The notes beneath the pieces were generated by a model that was not told the origin of the DNA, made no database searches, and was given only the letters and a program-made list of their open reading frames with translations. A stretch of DNA of 64,000 bases from positions 334,740 through 398,739 of the forward strand of contig JAEVLN010000007.1 in NCBI GenBank assembly GCA_018350325.1. Reading direction: 5' to 3'. This document shows, piece after piece, positions 45,226-57,414 of the stretch. This DNA is from Globodera rostochiensis. Lineage: Eukaryota > Nematoda > Chromadorea > Rhabditida > Heteroderidae. A program made the position numbers and the translations under genes. Position 1 is the stretch's first letter, and every line of letters begins with the position of its first letter.

Positions 45226-45699
45226 AATAATTAGCCCTCAATGCCTTCAACAAAATGCCGACAGACCTGCAAATAATGGGTTTACTTTTTTTATTTGACA
45301 TTAAAAATCAGAAAAAATCTACAAATCAATTAATGTGAAAATATTTTAAAACCCTGGACCGGACCAAACCGGAACTTGGGGTCAACCGAAACTTTCCAGT
45401 GGAAAAAACTTGCAAACAAAATTTCCAAATCGGTAAAAACAATTTCGTTTTTTAATTTCTGATTTGTTCCTTTAAACCTTCAAAGGGATGCTCTTTATTG
45501 ACATAAAATGTTTGATCTAATTTAAAATCGTTAAATTATTTATTCAAACATAATTTGTGAAGAAACATAGATATAATTGTCGTATGAAAAGCATAAAATT
45601 AAGAAAAAATGACTTTAAAATAAAAATCAAATCCATAAATAAGTAAAATAAAATCCATACAGAAAATGCAGTCAATTCAAAATGGCACATTCATTGGGT

Positions 45700-48600
45700 C
45701 TATTGTTTATTGACGCAGGTGACTTCTGAGCTGCAACGCACTTCCAGTTCAGCAGAACCAGCAGCCAAAGTGCCGTTTTCGTGCTCGACCTGTACAAATA
45801 ATTACAAAAATAAAGTTTTTAGGTATTTTAGGCCAGAGTTGCCATTCTGCTGGTTAAGGCTAGGTTCAAGTAAAACAGGTTGATTTCCAAGTACATAAAA
45901 GAAAATTGAATGAAGGGCGTGCGCATTTTTGATAAAATGGCGATTTTCTATTAAAAATTTTGAATATACATACACAATGCCGGATCGTGAGCTCCATTGT
46001 GAAAATATAAAATTTTCAAAACTCTGGCAGAATGACTATTTCCAAGTACGTACTTCGAAATAAGTACGCTTTTAAATTATTTTTTTTTAGTCGAGGTTCG
46101 TTCCCAAGCACGTACTTGGCAAGTAAGTATGTCTGGCAACCCTATTTTAGACGCCTCTTCTGTACCGTAATGTATTGAATGCCGGGAACGTGCACATTGT
46201 CGGGGCATTTGTATTTGAGAACTTTTTGATCAACATCCTTGTCCTGGCCGTTCAATGTCACAGCAAATTCAGCTTTACCGTCAGTTTCGTGTACGTCAAT
46301 TTTGAAGTAAAGATTGGGGGGCAAAAGCTTTTCCAAATTGTTGTTTTGTTCTGGCTCTGACCACGTTTTGTTCTGATTCTAAACAGCGAAATTGTTAATG
46401 ATAAAACATTGTTTTTTCAGGTTTAAAATGACAATTTAATCATAAATGTGGCACAGGATTTTTTTAAATCTCATATTTGGGGATGTTAGCAGCATTTTTG
46501 TCACACAGTCTTTATGGAGGCGTAATACAGGGTGACCCAAAAGTCCTGGATACTTTCGCATTTTGCGACCCCCTCCCCAAATTTGCTAAAAACATTATAT
46601 ATGGGGTTTTCAAGGGTTGCTGATCACGAATCTGATAATATTTTTAAGATCTGACAACATCTAAGATTATGGAAAATATGATTTTTTATTATTTTTTTTA
46701 CCATTAATTACCCAAAACCGGTTTTATAGGTTTTCTTAGGTGCTGAAAACAATGGAACAAGCAAAAATTTTCGACTTTTAAACCGGTTTTAGAATAGGTT
46801 CAAATTTTGAAAAACCATAGGGGGACCTTTTTGGTCAAAAGTTCGTTAGGCTCAGGCCTAGGCCACTCTGGCTTGGGGTTCGTTCGGCCTAAGCCTAAGC
46901 CGCCCTGCGCTTAGGACTCGTTAGCGTTAGGCCTAAGCCGTCCAGAGCTTAGGGGTTCATCTCAGGGTGGCTTAGGCCTAATCCTACGAACCCCAAGCCA
47001 GGGTGGCTTAGGCCTAAGCCTAACGAACCTCTAAGTCCCTACCTTTTGTGTGATTTAATAGTAAAAAAAATAACAAAAAATCATAAATTTTCAAAATCTT
47101 AGATGTTGTCAGATCTTAAAAATATTGTCAGATTCTTGATCAGCACACTTGAAAACCCCATATATGATGTTTCCAGCTAATTTGGGGAGGGGGTCGCAAA
47201 ATGCGAAAGTACCAAGTCCTGCACCAACAGATTAGACCAAAAAACATTCAAAATGTACACAAAAGAGTAGAGAATAATAAAAATCAAGAAGTTTCAAAGT
47301 GCCCCCCCCCCCCTCTTTGGAGCGGAAACTGCAAATAGGCGCCTAAAAAAGACTGAAATTATATGAAGAATCCTGACAAAACAAATTTCGAATTTTTTTA
47401 TGAAAATTTTTCAAAAAATTAGTGATCTTGGCAAGAAAAATTCGAATTTATTTCCTTTTTTTAAAGAAATTTTTTGAAAAAAAAGCCAAAATAGTGGCGA
47501 AAATAATAATGAAAAGTTATTTTTTGCCAAAATAGTTTTGTCACTATTTTAGTAACGAAAACCGCGAAATAATTTTTTTTTTTAGTTACAAATAGTGACG
47601 TTAAAACGACGAAATTTTCGAAACATGTTTTTCGTGCATAACTCGCCGAAACAAAGCTGCAGAAAAAATAGTTAAATAACTATAAATCCGTGCCCTAGTA
47701 ATTGGATGGTTTTTTTGCTTACAAAAAAATAAAGTTTAATTAAAAAACATTTCTAAAAAAAATTGTATTTTCAAAAAAAAACACCGCTGAAAAGTCGCTT
47801 TCGCATTTGTCGCGTTTTTGACGGTGTCGCATGTTGCTTGTCGCATTTTATTTTTAATTTGAAAATTTCGCATTGTATTTTCCGATTTTTTTTTGATAAT
47901 GTATTAGAATATTAGTTAAGCATTTTGAGTGTTTTGGTTTTAAATTATTTCTAAAAATTTTCAATAAATTATTTATAGAAACGTAGGTGTGCAATGGCAA
48001 CAATGCGTAAGCATTCTAAATAAATATAGTAAACTCACAACAAAGCTGTTGAATGAAAGCGTATTTTTGCGCAACGTCACCCGTAACAGAGTCGTGCCAA
48101 CTTAATGTAAATTTATTAATTATTTCTAATATTAGGTGCTTTTCCGTTATATGGCCCCCTCACCAATTCGAATAAAATGTAAAGCATAAAAGTGTCTTCT
48201 CAGCTGGTTGGACGGTTAGAACGCCTCAGGGCGGGTAAGGAAAAAGGGTCCAAGCTGGTTGGACGGTTAGAACGCCTCAGGGCGGGTAAGGAAAAAGGGT
48301 CCAAGCTGGTTGGACGGTTAGAACGCCTCAGGGCGGGTAAGGAAAAAGTGTCCAAGCTGGTTGGACGGTTAGAACGCCTCAGGGCGGGTAAGGAAAAAGG
48401 GTCCAAGCTGGTTGGACGGTTAAAACGCCTCAGGGCGGGTAAGGAAAAAGGGTCCAAGCTGGTTGGACGGTTAGAACGCCTCAGGGCGGGTAAGGAAAAA
48501 GGGTCCAAGCTGGTTGGACGGTTAAAACGCCTCAGGGCGGGTAAGGAAAAAGGGTCCAAGCTGGTTGGACGGTTAAAACGCCTCAGGGCGGGTAAGGAAA

Positions 48601-51600
48601 AAGTGTCCAAGCTGGTTGGACGGTTAAAACGCCTCAGGGCGGGTAAGGAAAAAGGGTCCAAGCTGGTTGGACGGTTAGAACGCCTCAGGGCGGGTAAGGA
48701 AAAAGGGTCCAAGCTGGTTGGACGGTTAGAACGCCTCAGGGCGGGTAAGGAAAAAGTGTCCAAGCTGGTTGGACGGTTAGAACGCCTCAGGGCGGGTAAG
48801 GAAAAAGGGTCCAAGCTGGTTGGACGGTTAAAACGCCTCAGGGCGGGTAAGGAAAAAGGGTCCAAGCTGGTTGGACGGTTAGAACGCCTCAGGGCGGGTA
48901 AGGAAAAAGGGTCCAAGCTGGTTGGACGGTTAAAACGCCTCAGGGCGGGTAAGGAAAAAGGGTCCAAGCTGGTTGGACGGTTAAAACGCCTCAGGGCGGG
49001 TAAGGAAAAAGTGTCCAAGCTGGTTGGACGGTTAAAACGCCTCAGGGCGGGTAAGGAAAAAGGGTCCAAGCTGGTTGGACGGTTAGAACGCCTCAGGGCG
49101 GGTAAGGAAAAAGGGTCCAAGCTGGTTGGACGGTTAGAACGCCTCAGGGCGGGTAAGGAAAAAGTGTCCAAGCTGGTTGGACGGTTAAAACGCCTCGGGG
49201 TGGGTAAGGAAAAAGGGTCCAAGCTGGTTGGACGGTTAGAACGCCTCAGGGCGGGTAAGGAAAAAGGGTCCAAGCTGGTTGGACGGTTAGAACGCCTCAG
49301 GGCGGGTATGGAAAAAGGGTCCAAGCTGGTTGGACGGTTAGAACGCCTCAGGGCGGGTAAGGAAAAAGGGTCCAAGCTGGTTGGACGGTTAGAACGCCTC
49401 AGGGCGGGTAAAGAAAAAGGGTCCAAGCTGGTTGGACGGTTAGAACGCCTCAGGGCGGGTAAGGAAAAGGGTCCAAGCTGGTTGGACGGTTAGAACGCAT
49501 CAGGGCGGGTAAGGAAAAAGGGTCCAAGCTGGTTGGACGGTTAAAACGCCTCAGGGCGGATAAGGAAAAGGGTCCAAGCTGGTTGGACGGTTAGAACGCC
49601 TCAGGGCGGGTAAGGAAAAAGGGTCCAAGCTGGTTGGACGGTTAAAACGCCTCAGGGCGGGTAAGGAAAAAGGGTCCAAGCTGGTTGGACGGTTAGAACG
49701 CCTCAGGGCGGTAAGGAAAAAGGGTCCAAGCTGGTTGGACGGTTAGAACGCCTCAGGGCGGGTAAGGAAAAAGGGTCCAAGCTGGTTGGACGGTTAAAAC
49801 GCCTCAGGGCGGGTAAGGAAAAAGTGTCCAAGCTGGTTGGACGGTTAAACGCCTCGGGGCGGGTAAGGAAAAAGGGTCCAAGCTGGTTGGACGGTTAGAA
49901 CGCCTCAGGGCGGGTATGGAAAAAGGGTCCACATATATTTGTCGTGTTTATGAATTATGAAAAAAAATCTTAGACAAAATCTATGTTTAGTGTTAGATTC
50001 ACGATCAGCGAAGCATCGAAAACCCCAAAAATGTGTTTCATTAGATTTTGAAAAGTACCCAAAGTCTCAATTATTGCCCGGACTTGAGCTTCAAGAGAGA
50101 TCTCGAGTCGAGATTTTTCGAGATCTCGAGACGAGTCTCGACCGGGCTCTAGTCTCAATTAAAATAAATACAAATCTTTGATTACAGAGGTCGTGAAACT
50201 CAAGCGCCTCGTTGAAGAAGTTGATGCGCACTTCGGAGTTCGGCTTCAGCCCCCCTTCCAACGTGATGTTCACAAAAACGGAATAATTGACGCTGTCCAC
50301 TCCCTCTTTTTTGATCACTTGCGTAAAGTTGATGCGCTTCCATGGGACTTGGTTTCGTCCAAACATAGATAGTAATTCTTCTGCATTAGAAGAAGCTTTC
50401 TCCACCCAAATTTGGAGAGTATCAAAAGGTGGGCTATTGACCTGAAAAAATAATAAAATGAAATTTTATAATAAAACTAATCGGGTTAGCATACGCTTTC
50501 ATTAACTTACAGTAATATGGTCAATGGTCCACGGCGGAATAGGCATTGTCGAAATGTTTATGTTCTTTGGATTGTAATATGGGCACAATTTGTACCACCA
50601 TCGATCCATGGTTTTGCCGTAGAAGCCATCTTCGCCCATGAGAATTTCTACTACCGTCGTTTCTGTGAATGGGTGGATTAAAAATTGGTGTTTACTCCTT
50701 GTAACATTTTCTGTGCTTATTCCGGCTGCTTTCTCCTTCAAAAAAATTTACATTGATTTTGGGAGTAATTTTTTTTGATTCATATGAATTTTAAATATTA
50801 TATTACCTTGTGCAAATGATGCGAACAAATGGGCTTTTCAAGGGAACTTATTTCCAACATCAAAACGGCCACATCGCTATCTTTAAAAGAACGGAATGAA
50901 ACAAACAAATTGCATTAAATGTCTACGAAAGCAAACAAAACTGTACACGGGACGCCAAAAAATGGGATAATACGGGACGGCCTATCCCCCCGGTATTAGA
51001 TTTATATGGAAATCCATATTTTTTTTGCGCACTTGAAACGGCTTCTAAATGCCATAAATAGTATTTTTAGATTTGGTTGGAGCTTCTAGAGCCCATTTCA
51101 TCATCCATATTTTCCATATTTCGCGATTTTTATCCATATTCCATATTTTGGCATTTTTCAAAAATTCCTCAGCAAAAATGCAATAAAAACGAAAAATACA
51201 CCCCTAAGAATCGACTTTTTCAAAATTTTCAAAAAATGCATTTTCGCGACTAAAAATTCTGCCACCAAGAAATGAAAATTTTTAAAATTCTGCTTATTTT
51301 CAAAAATTTTCTCTGAAACGCCTTTAATTTGCATATAAAAATTTTATTTTTATTTTTACTTCAATTAGGAAATTTTTCGCATAAATTTTCTCCATATTTT
51401 GCAATTTTCGTCCATATTTGGTCCATATTTTTTTGCGATTTTTTTTTTCATCCATATTTTATGGGCATATTTCGAGATTTTTTATCATATAAATCGCCGC
51501 CCTATTAATCACTTACAATTTTTTGAGCATCTTTCGTCCTTGTTCTGCAAGTATATTTTCATTATTTTGCCAATTCGGTTTAATGTGCAATTCAAAATGA

Positions 51601-54600
51601 TCTTGTCGCCATAGTTCAGTAACGTATTGTTCAACGCATGTGCATAGACTTTTTCAACCTAATGTTGACAGAAAAAAAAAGAAAATTGAGAAATTTCTCA
51701 AAATCCAACAACAAAAAAAAAAAATACCGGCGGCACATGCAGTTCAGGTTCCTCCAGCACAACTGCATCCCCCTCAACCTGCAAAAATAATTTGAAGAAA
51801 ATGTTTTTAATGGGTTTTAATTACCCTGACAAATTTAATGTCACAAAATGGCATTGAATTAGTATAATTTTCAAACAAATTCTCCCCGTTAAGCAGTATT
51901 CCGTAAAAGCTTTTGGAAACGCTAATGAAGAATTCGTAGACATCGCCGGGGGTGAAAGATAAATCTTTGCGATTCGCTTGTTCAGGGTGCGCTTTTCCGC
52001 CCTAAACAAAAAATTGGAAAACTTAAAATTTTAAAGGAATTTAAAATTTATACCAAATATCTATTTATTGAGTGTGAAATTAATTAATTAATAAATTACA
52101 TAATATACGCCCAGTTCAACGCGTTTCAAATCGGCAACTTGAACAACAAATGCCGTTTGATCAGCTGAATTTAAAAAAATCATTAAATGACAAATTAATA
52201 GGCATATAATTTTATCATTTAATTTAAATATTATTTATTTTTAATATCTTTTTGACTTATTCCGTCGAATGTTGAATTGTTCGAAAAAATGATTTTAAAT
52301 CCTTTGGACGGGTTAAGCAGTTGAACGCGGAACAGAAAGGTCGAATGTTCTCGAAAGGCGTCAATTGGCCAAAAAAAAGGAAGAGACACCGGTGGGTGGC
52401 TTTTCTAAGAATCCATTCATAATTTATTTTATTTAAATATTATTTTAAACTTACTTTGTTGTATTCAACCCGAGGGTCTTCCAGAAGTAACATTTGTCCG
52501 TTCAGCTAAAAAACGACATTTAAATTGGTACTTTTAGGTACTATGTTATTTTGCTCCCACCTAACAAAACCGAAAAAGACAAAAAATTAATTACAATGTT
52601 TGAATTGAGTTAGGTGTTCCAAATATAAATTGCTTAATTGCCTCAACTAATTTTGGGGCTATCAATTTTTAGGTGAGAAACAAACAAAAATTCCGGTCTT
52701 TGAAACTCTGGCCGCTTCACCTTGATCGATTTGACTTCTTTTCGATTCCACCAATGTTTTGGCCAAAAAAGTCCTCCCAACCGATTGCCGTTTAGGGAAA
52801 TGGCATAACAATACTCGAGAAGATAAATCTTCAAGAGAATTTTACTGCTTCCATTGGGCAGTCGACGACCATTGAAAACAATGGGAGTTGTCTAAATTTA
52901 ATTTTAATTTTTATACAAAATTAAAATTTACCCCAAGCAACATGACTTTCAAATCGTCGGTTTTTCCAATCGTAATTTTCATTAAAACGTCCCCATCTTT
53001 GCCCGTTGCGTCTGTGAAATGATCAGATAAAAAAATGATTATTAATCAATGATTTTCACCTTCATGAAGAAGTTCCACCATAATGTTAATCACGTTGATC
53101 GCGTTGATTACGATGGCCGGTTCGCCCACTCCGTTGAAATTGAGCGGAAGAGAAAGTTCCACCGGTGGGAGGCTTATCTAAAAAAGGCATTACTAATTTA
53201 TTTAATTTTTTAAATTTAATTAAAACTTACGTTTTTGAATTCATTACTGACGAGTGCATCCACCCGAGGGCCCACAAGAAGTAACATTTGACCGCTCAGC
53301 TTTAAAAACAACATTTAAATTGGTACTTACTTTTTGTTATTATTTACTCCCACCCAGGCATGGACACGGTTACCCGTAACCGCGGTTAACCGCGGTTAAC
53401 GGTTATGGAATTTAAAAGGTCACGGTTACGGGCGGTTAACGGTTATGAGATTTTGAGGGCGGGCAGTTACGGTCGGTTATTAACGGTTATGACCATTAAA
53501 ACCGCGGTTAACCGTCGCATCCGTTGTTTTATTGATTGCTGAGGATTGAACGATTTGCCTTTATAATATCTTTGACTTTTATACACATTGCACCAAAAGA
53601 CATTATTTGTCCACTGGGTGGTTGTTGAAACTCTTAGATTGATTTTATTTGGTCTAGGTTCTAGCCCCTTCCATTGTTATAATTTTATTTTTTTATTTAT
53701 ATTTTAATATCCCTTTCTTTTAGTATTCATACAAATTTTAGCTATAAAAAATAAAATTCTAAGTATAATAATTAGTTCATTTAGTACTCAATTACCTAAA
53801 ATTCGGGCGCTTTTTTTCAGCATAAGCCGTTAAAAATTCGCCTCGGTGGCGCCTATCGGCACCGCCGAACCCCCACCCCCTCTCTTAAAAATATTTTAGG
53901 AAACTAATGCGCAAAAAACAGGAAAAAAATTTCTCTGATCGGTCGCGCTTTGTTAGATTTTAATCATGAAAGTGTTAGAAAGAGATTAAAATTTTATTCA
54001 TTGAGAATAAAAATCACTTATTAAGTTCAATACACATCAATTTTGATTAATTTCAGAAAGACGCCACATCACGATCGGAAAAAATGAGTTTTAATTTTTC
54101 GAAATCTGGAATTTTTATTGATTTTTAAATAATGCGATTAACCGCGGATAACACGGGCGGTTAACGGTTATGAGATTTTTAGGACGGCGGTTACGAACGG
54201 TTAACGTTTATAAGTGTTTGAGGACGGGCGGTTACGGTTACGAAAATTCATAACCGTGTCCAAGGCCTGCTTCCACCCAATAAACCGGTAAAGACAAAAA
54301 ATTAATACAAAAATGTTCGCGTTTTGGTTAGGTGTCCCAATTTTGAATGTAAAATTAAAAATAATGCTTTTTTCCAAGTTTTATGGGTCTTCAATGCAGT
54401 TTTTGGAGACCGGGGGGGGGTTGGTTGTTTTAATTTTGGAGGTTTCGGGTAACCCGCTGCAACCCTCGGGGGTATCAATTTTTAGCTGAGAAAAGCAAAA
54501 ATTAAACACTGCCCGCTTCACCTTGATCGATTTGACTTCTTTTCGATTCCACCAATGTTTTGGCCAAAAAAGTCCTCCCAACCGATTGCCGTTTAGTGAA

Positions 54601-56291
54601 ATGGCATAACAATACTCGAGAAGATAAATCTCCAAGCGCATTATGTGGCCTTTGTGGTGCAATCGAATACCTTTGATGACATTCGGTGGATCAGCCGTCT
54701 AAATTAATTCATATTTTTATTAAAAAATTCAAATTTACCCCAGGCAAAATGACTGTCAAGTCGTCGGTTGTTCCAATCGTAATTTTCATTAAAACGTTGC
54801 CATCTTTGTCCATTTCGTCTGTGAATCAGACAAATTTATGAATATTTAATCATTAATCAGTGAATTTTCACCTCCATGCAAAAGTTCCACCGTAATGTTA
54901 TTCAATTTGTCGTCAGTTATCGCTTTGATGACAATTTTGGCCGGCAATTCCCCGGGCAAAACGATCGGAAATGTCTGATCGATTTTCTTGATTGGACAAT
55001 TGTTTGATCCAGCTGTTGGCAGTTCCGGTTCTTTCGGATCAATCGAATCGGTCGGTTGGGTAAACTTTAAATAATTTAAACATATTATGAGTTTTCTTAC
55101 CCAAGCTTCCATGCTGCAGCTGCAGTTGCGGGCAATGAACAGCTTGACATTCTCTTTTTCCATCGACGGCAGCACGTCCAAGCCCAACATCCAAAGTCCA
55201 GTGTGCTCTCGCAAAAATGCACCATTCAAAAATTGTTTCTGGAACTGATTTTGGAGGTTGGACTCATTGTCGATGAACGGCTTCTTCTCTGTAAAGAAAA
55301 ACATTGTGATCAAAATTACTAAAAACAATAGTTTCCTTCGTTCAGAGTGATCATTGTGAGCAGATCAGTTCCGTTACCGCCCAAATGGATGAAGAATTGT
55401 TTAACATTTGTCCCAAGCTCGTAGCTAAAAAACCATTGACTGTTAAAATATTTGTTACCTTTTTAAATGCATTTTTATAATATAAATATTAATTTTTAAA
55501 CAAACGCGTTCGGTGTCAGTGACAGTCTCCAGAATTGTTTGGCGAGTTGGGTTCAATTCAATAGCATTGATCGGTTTTGTGTATACATTTATGCCACGCC
55601 AATGTTTTCCGTTTGTTATACCATTTTTCCTCCAAAAAAGCCTCGCATTTTTGGGAAAACTGAGCCGTTCTGTAATGATTAATTTATTTTAATTCTATAA
55701 CAATTTTAATAAAAATATAAAAAATGTCATTGATTTTAAAATGATTAAAATATCACTTTTTCGTTGCCGACTTGGAAAGTTCCTTTCACTTTAAAAGCTG
55801 ACGAGCCAATTCCAGTGGAATAATGGCGCATAAGCATTCCCGGATAACAAATCAGAAGACTAAAACGGCAAAGATTGCATATTAAATTAGAAAATTGATC
55901 AGACGTGATCAGCATTGAATATAATTAATTTATACGTTTACTAAATTTTAAAGCAATAGTCAAAATTTTTATTTTCAATCTGATCTGTCTGATCAGTTTA
56001 TCTCAAAATTGTCTTCAGACCCGTCGTCACAATGTTCGCCCTGTGAATGAAGACGAAATGACAGCCCGTAAGTTTTGCCATGTTTCGCTTCCATTTTTGG
56101 CATGCATTGGTCCGTTGCGCGGTATGGGATGGACTTCACTCCATTTTGACCGTCCGTCAAATAAAACCTAAATATTTTAATTAAATTAATAATTTAAAAA
56201 TTTTTTACGGGTTCGTGGAGAGTTGTCCGTTGGAGAGGGTCGGAACAAGAAAAGTGGTGAAAATTTTCACCCAAATATTGAGAAAGCGCAT
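45700..56291 (-). CDS. Secreted multi-unit galectin-like protein, copy D
   Basis: ATG at 56291 starts MRFLNIWVKIFTTFLVPTLS, a signal peptide; TAG is at 45700. More than 20 exons include 56291-56209, 56167-56021, 55859-55757, about 55669-55505, 55428-55338, 55283-55101, 55064-54876, then two tandem unit sets (54810-53225 and 53180-52460), then 52385-45700. Units end in galectin-like strands: CYAISLNGNRLGGLFW with KEVKSIKV (twice), FYGILLNGENLFENY with DIKFVRVEGD, and FAVTLNGQDKD with IQYITVEHE. Central blocks (WWYKLCPYYNPKNINISTM, VNYSVFVNITLEGG) are shared with copy A. Oddities: the donor at about 55337 reads GA, not GT; the exon at 55669 and the intron at 50190/46378 do not join in phase. 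It may be intact with unseen exons or partly decayed. A lectin role outside cells is inferred from fold pattern and signal peptide. Confidence 0.6.
46528..47225. mobile_element. Foldback element with nested TTAGGC repeats, in an intron of copy D
   Basis: The left arm, CAGGGTGACCCAAAAGTCC and on to about 46690, is mirrored at about 47085-47225 (TTTGGGGAGGGGGTCGCAAA). The ends resemble Tc1/mariner-type termini. Between them, 46840-47030 carries CGTTAGGCTTAGGC-type repeats in both orientations. Copy A lacks this element at the matching place (near 3930). Confidence 0.65.
48196..49932. repeat. Minisatellite, 51-bp unit, about 34 copies, in an intron of copy D
   Basis: The unit is CTGGTTGGACGGTTAGAACG, CCTCAGGGCGGGTAAGGAAA, AAGGGTCCAAG. 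Copies differ mainly at three sites (TTAGAAC/TTAAAAC, GGGTCC/GTGTCC and single-base losses). Since 51 is 17 codons, both strands are open over long stretches, but this is a by-product of the period. Copy A holds one matching unit at about 3440-3475 in the same intron. Confidence 0.95.
50995..51503. mobile_element. MITE family 'GATTTATATGG', copy 3, in an intron of copy D
   Basis: Starts 'attagatttatatggaaatccat' and ends with ATAAATCGCCGCCCTA, the inverse of the family's start. The internal order is as in the other copies. Confidence 0.6.
53355..54269. mobile_element. hAT-like MITE (915 bp) in an intron of copy D
   Basis: Ends CAGGCATGGACACGGTTA and TAACCGTGTCCAAGGCCTG are inverse. Flanks CTCCCACC (53347-53354) and CTTCCACC (54270-54277) form an 8-bp target duplication with one change. 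The paralogous intron near 52555 shows the empty site. Subterminal GGTTAACCGCGGTTAACGG palindromes fill both ends. Confidence 0.85.
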
Positions 56292-56299
56292 TTTGCGCT

Positions 56300-57060
56300 C
56301 TGAAAATTAATTATTTTTTAATTTTATTTAAACATAAATATTTATTTAGAGAAATGTTATTCCAATTATGCATTTTGGAAATATATTCATTCATTCGTCC
56401 ATTTTCCGATATTGGCAAACACAAATTTGTCCAGAAATGTGTGGACTTTAGCGATGATGCATAGCGATGGTTAAACCACATTTCCTAGGCTTTCACAATT
56501 TTCAGTGATCTAATCGATTAGAAAATCAAAAATTTTATATGTTTTGAAATATTTTATATAAATTTTAATATTTATTTTAAAAATATTTTTACAATCTATT
56601 AATTTGACTTATAGGCAGGGAAAATGCAAAGGCTTACAAATTCGATATAAGGAGGCCGACCATACGCCACTAAATTCTTTTTTTTCCCAAAATTTCACAA
56701 ATAGCAGTTTAAAGTTTTTGAAAATTATCAATTAAGAACTAGTGTGAATCGATAGGGTTGCATGAGAAGTGATGTTGATTGAAAAAAGCGCAAGTGCTTA
56801 AGGACTTCGTTGCAAGTAAATGCAAGTGATTTTGTGCAAAGATGATTTGAAAAAAAATTTTATTTCCCATTTTTGCAAATTTACATTAATAAAATCAAAA
56901 ACGGAGTCCAGATTCGTATCAGCGCATCAAATTTAATACGAAAAGACTTTTTTCGGCCTGATTTTGCGTCAAAAAATTTTATTATGTCAAAACCAAAAGA
57001 GTCCCCCTACATCAAATTCTGGTTCATGCTGGCTTTCCAGAAAACTAAATTCTGGTCTTT
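56300..57060. other. Upstream region of copy D, non-coding
   Basis: AT-rich. No recognised gene; expected to hold the promoter of copy D. Inverse 'cattcattcgtccatt' and a 'gcaagtgctt/gcaagtgat' direct repeat (56780-56830) are visible. Confidence 0.35.
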
Positions 57061-57069
57061 TCTGGTCCA

Positions 57070-57410
57070 TAAGGCTAACCCACCCCGGTCGGGATTCGTT
57101 AGACTTAGGCCTAAGCCACCCTGGCTTGGGATTCGTTAGGCTTAGGCCTAAGCTACCCTGGCTTTGAGTGTTTGTGTTAGGGGGAAAATGACTGAATGTT
57201 TCTGTCTTCCAAACATTTCCATTGTTTTGTGTTTTAGGATTAAATGACTGAATGTGTTTGTGTCTTCCAAACATTTCCCTTGTTTTGTGTATTTGATCGG
57301 TTTAATGGCTGAATGTTTGTGTTTTCCACACATTTCTCTTGTTTAGTGTTTTGTTCGGTTTAAAATGACTGAATGTTTGTGCTTTCCAAACATTTCCCTT
57401 GTTTTGTGTT
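57070..57410. repeat. TTAGGC-containing repeat and 'aatgactgaatgtttgtg' repeat
   Basis: 57075-57165 carries two units like 27220-27400. 57170-57410 has four units of about 60-64 bp: AAATGACTGAATGTTTGTG, then CTTCCAAACATTTCCCTTG, then TTTTGTGTTT. The same pair of repeats, in the same order, is at 27390-27470. Confidence 0.8.
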
Positions 57411-57414
57411 TGTC

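Noticed and set aside
46142..46360. Plus-strand frame opposite the last large exon of copy D
   Set aside because: Antisense shadow of the FAVTLNGQDKD exon.
48192..49493. Open frames of more than 400 codons on both strands (LVGRLERLRAGKEK repeats on +, SLPALRRSNRPTS on -)
   Set aside because: They arise because the 51-bp satellite unit is a multiple of three with no stops. The array sits in an intron of copy D, and copy A has one diverged unit there.
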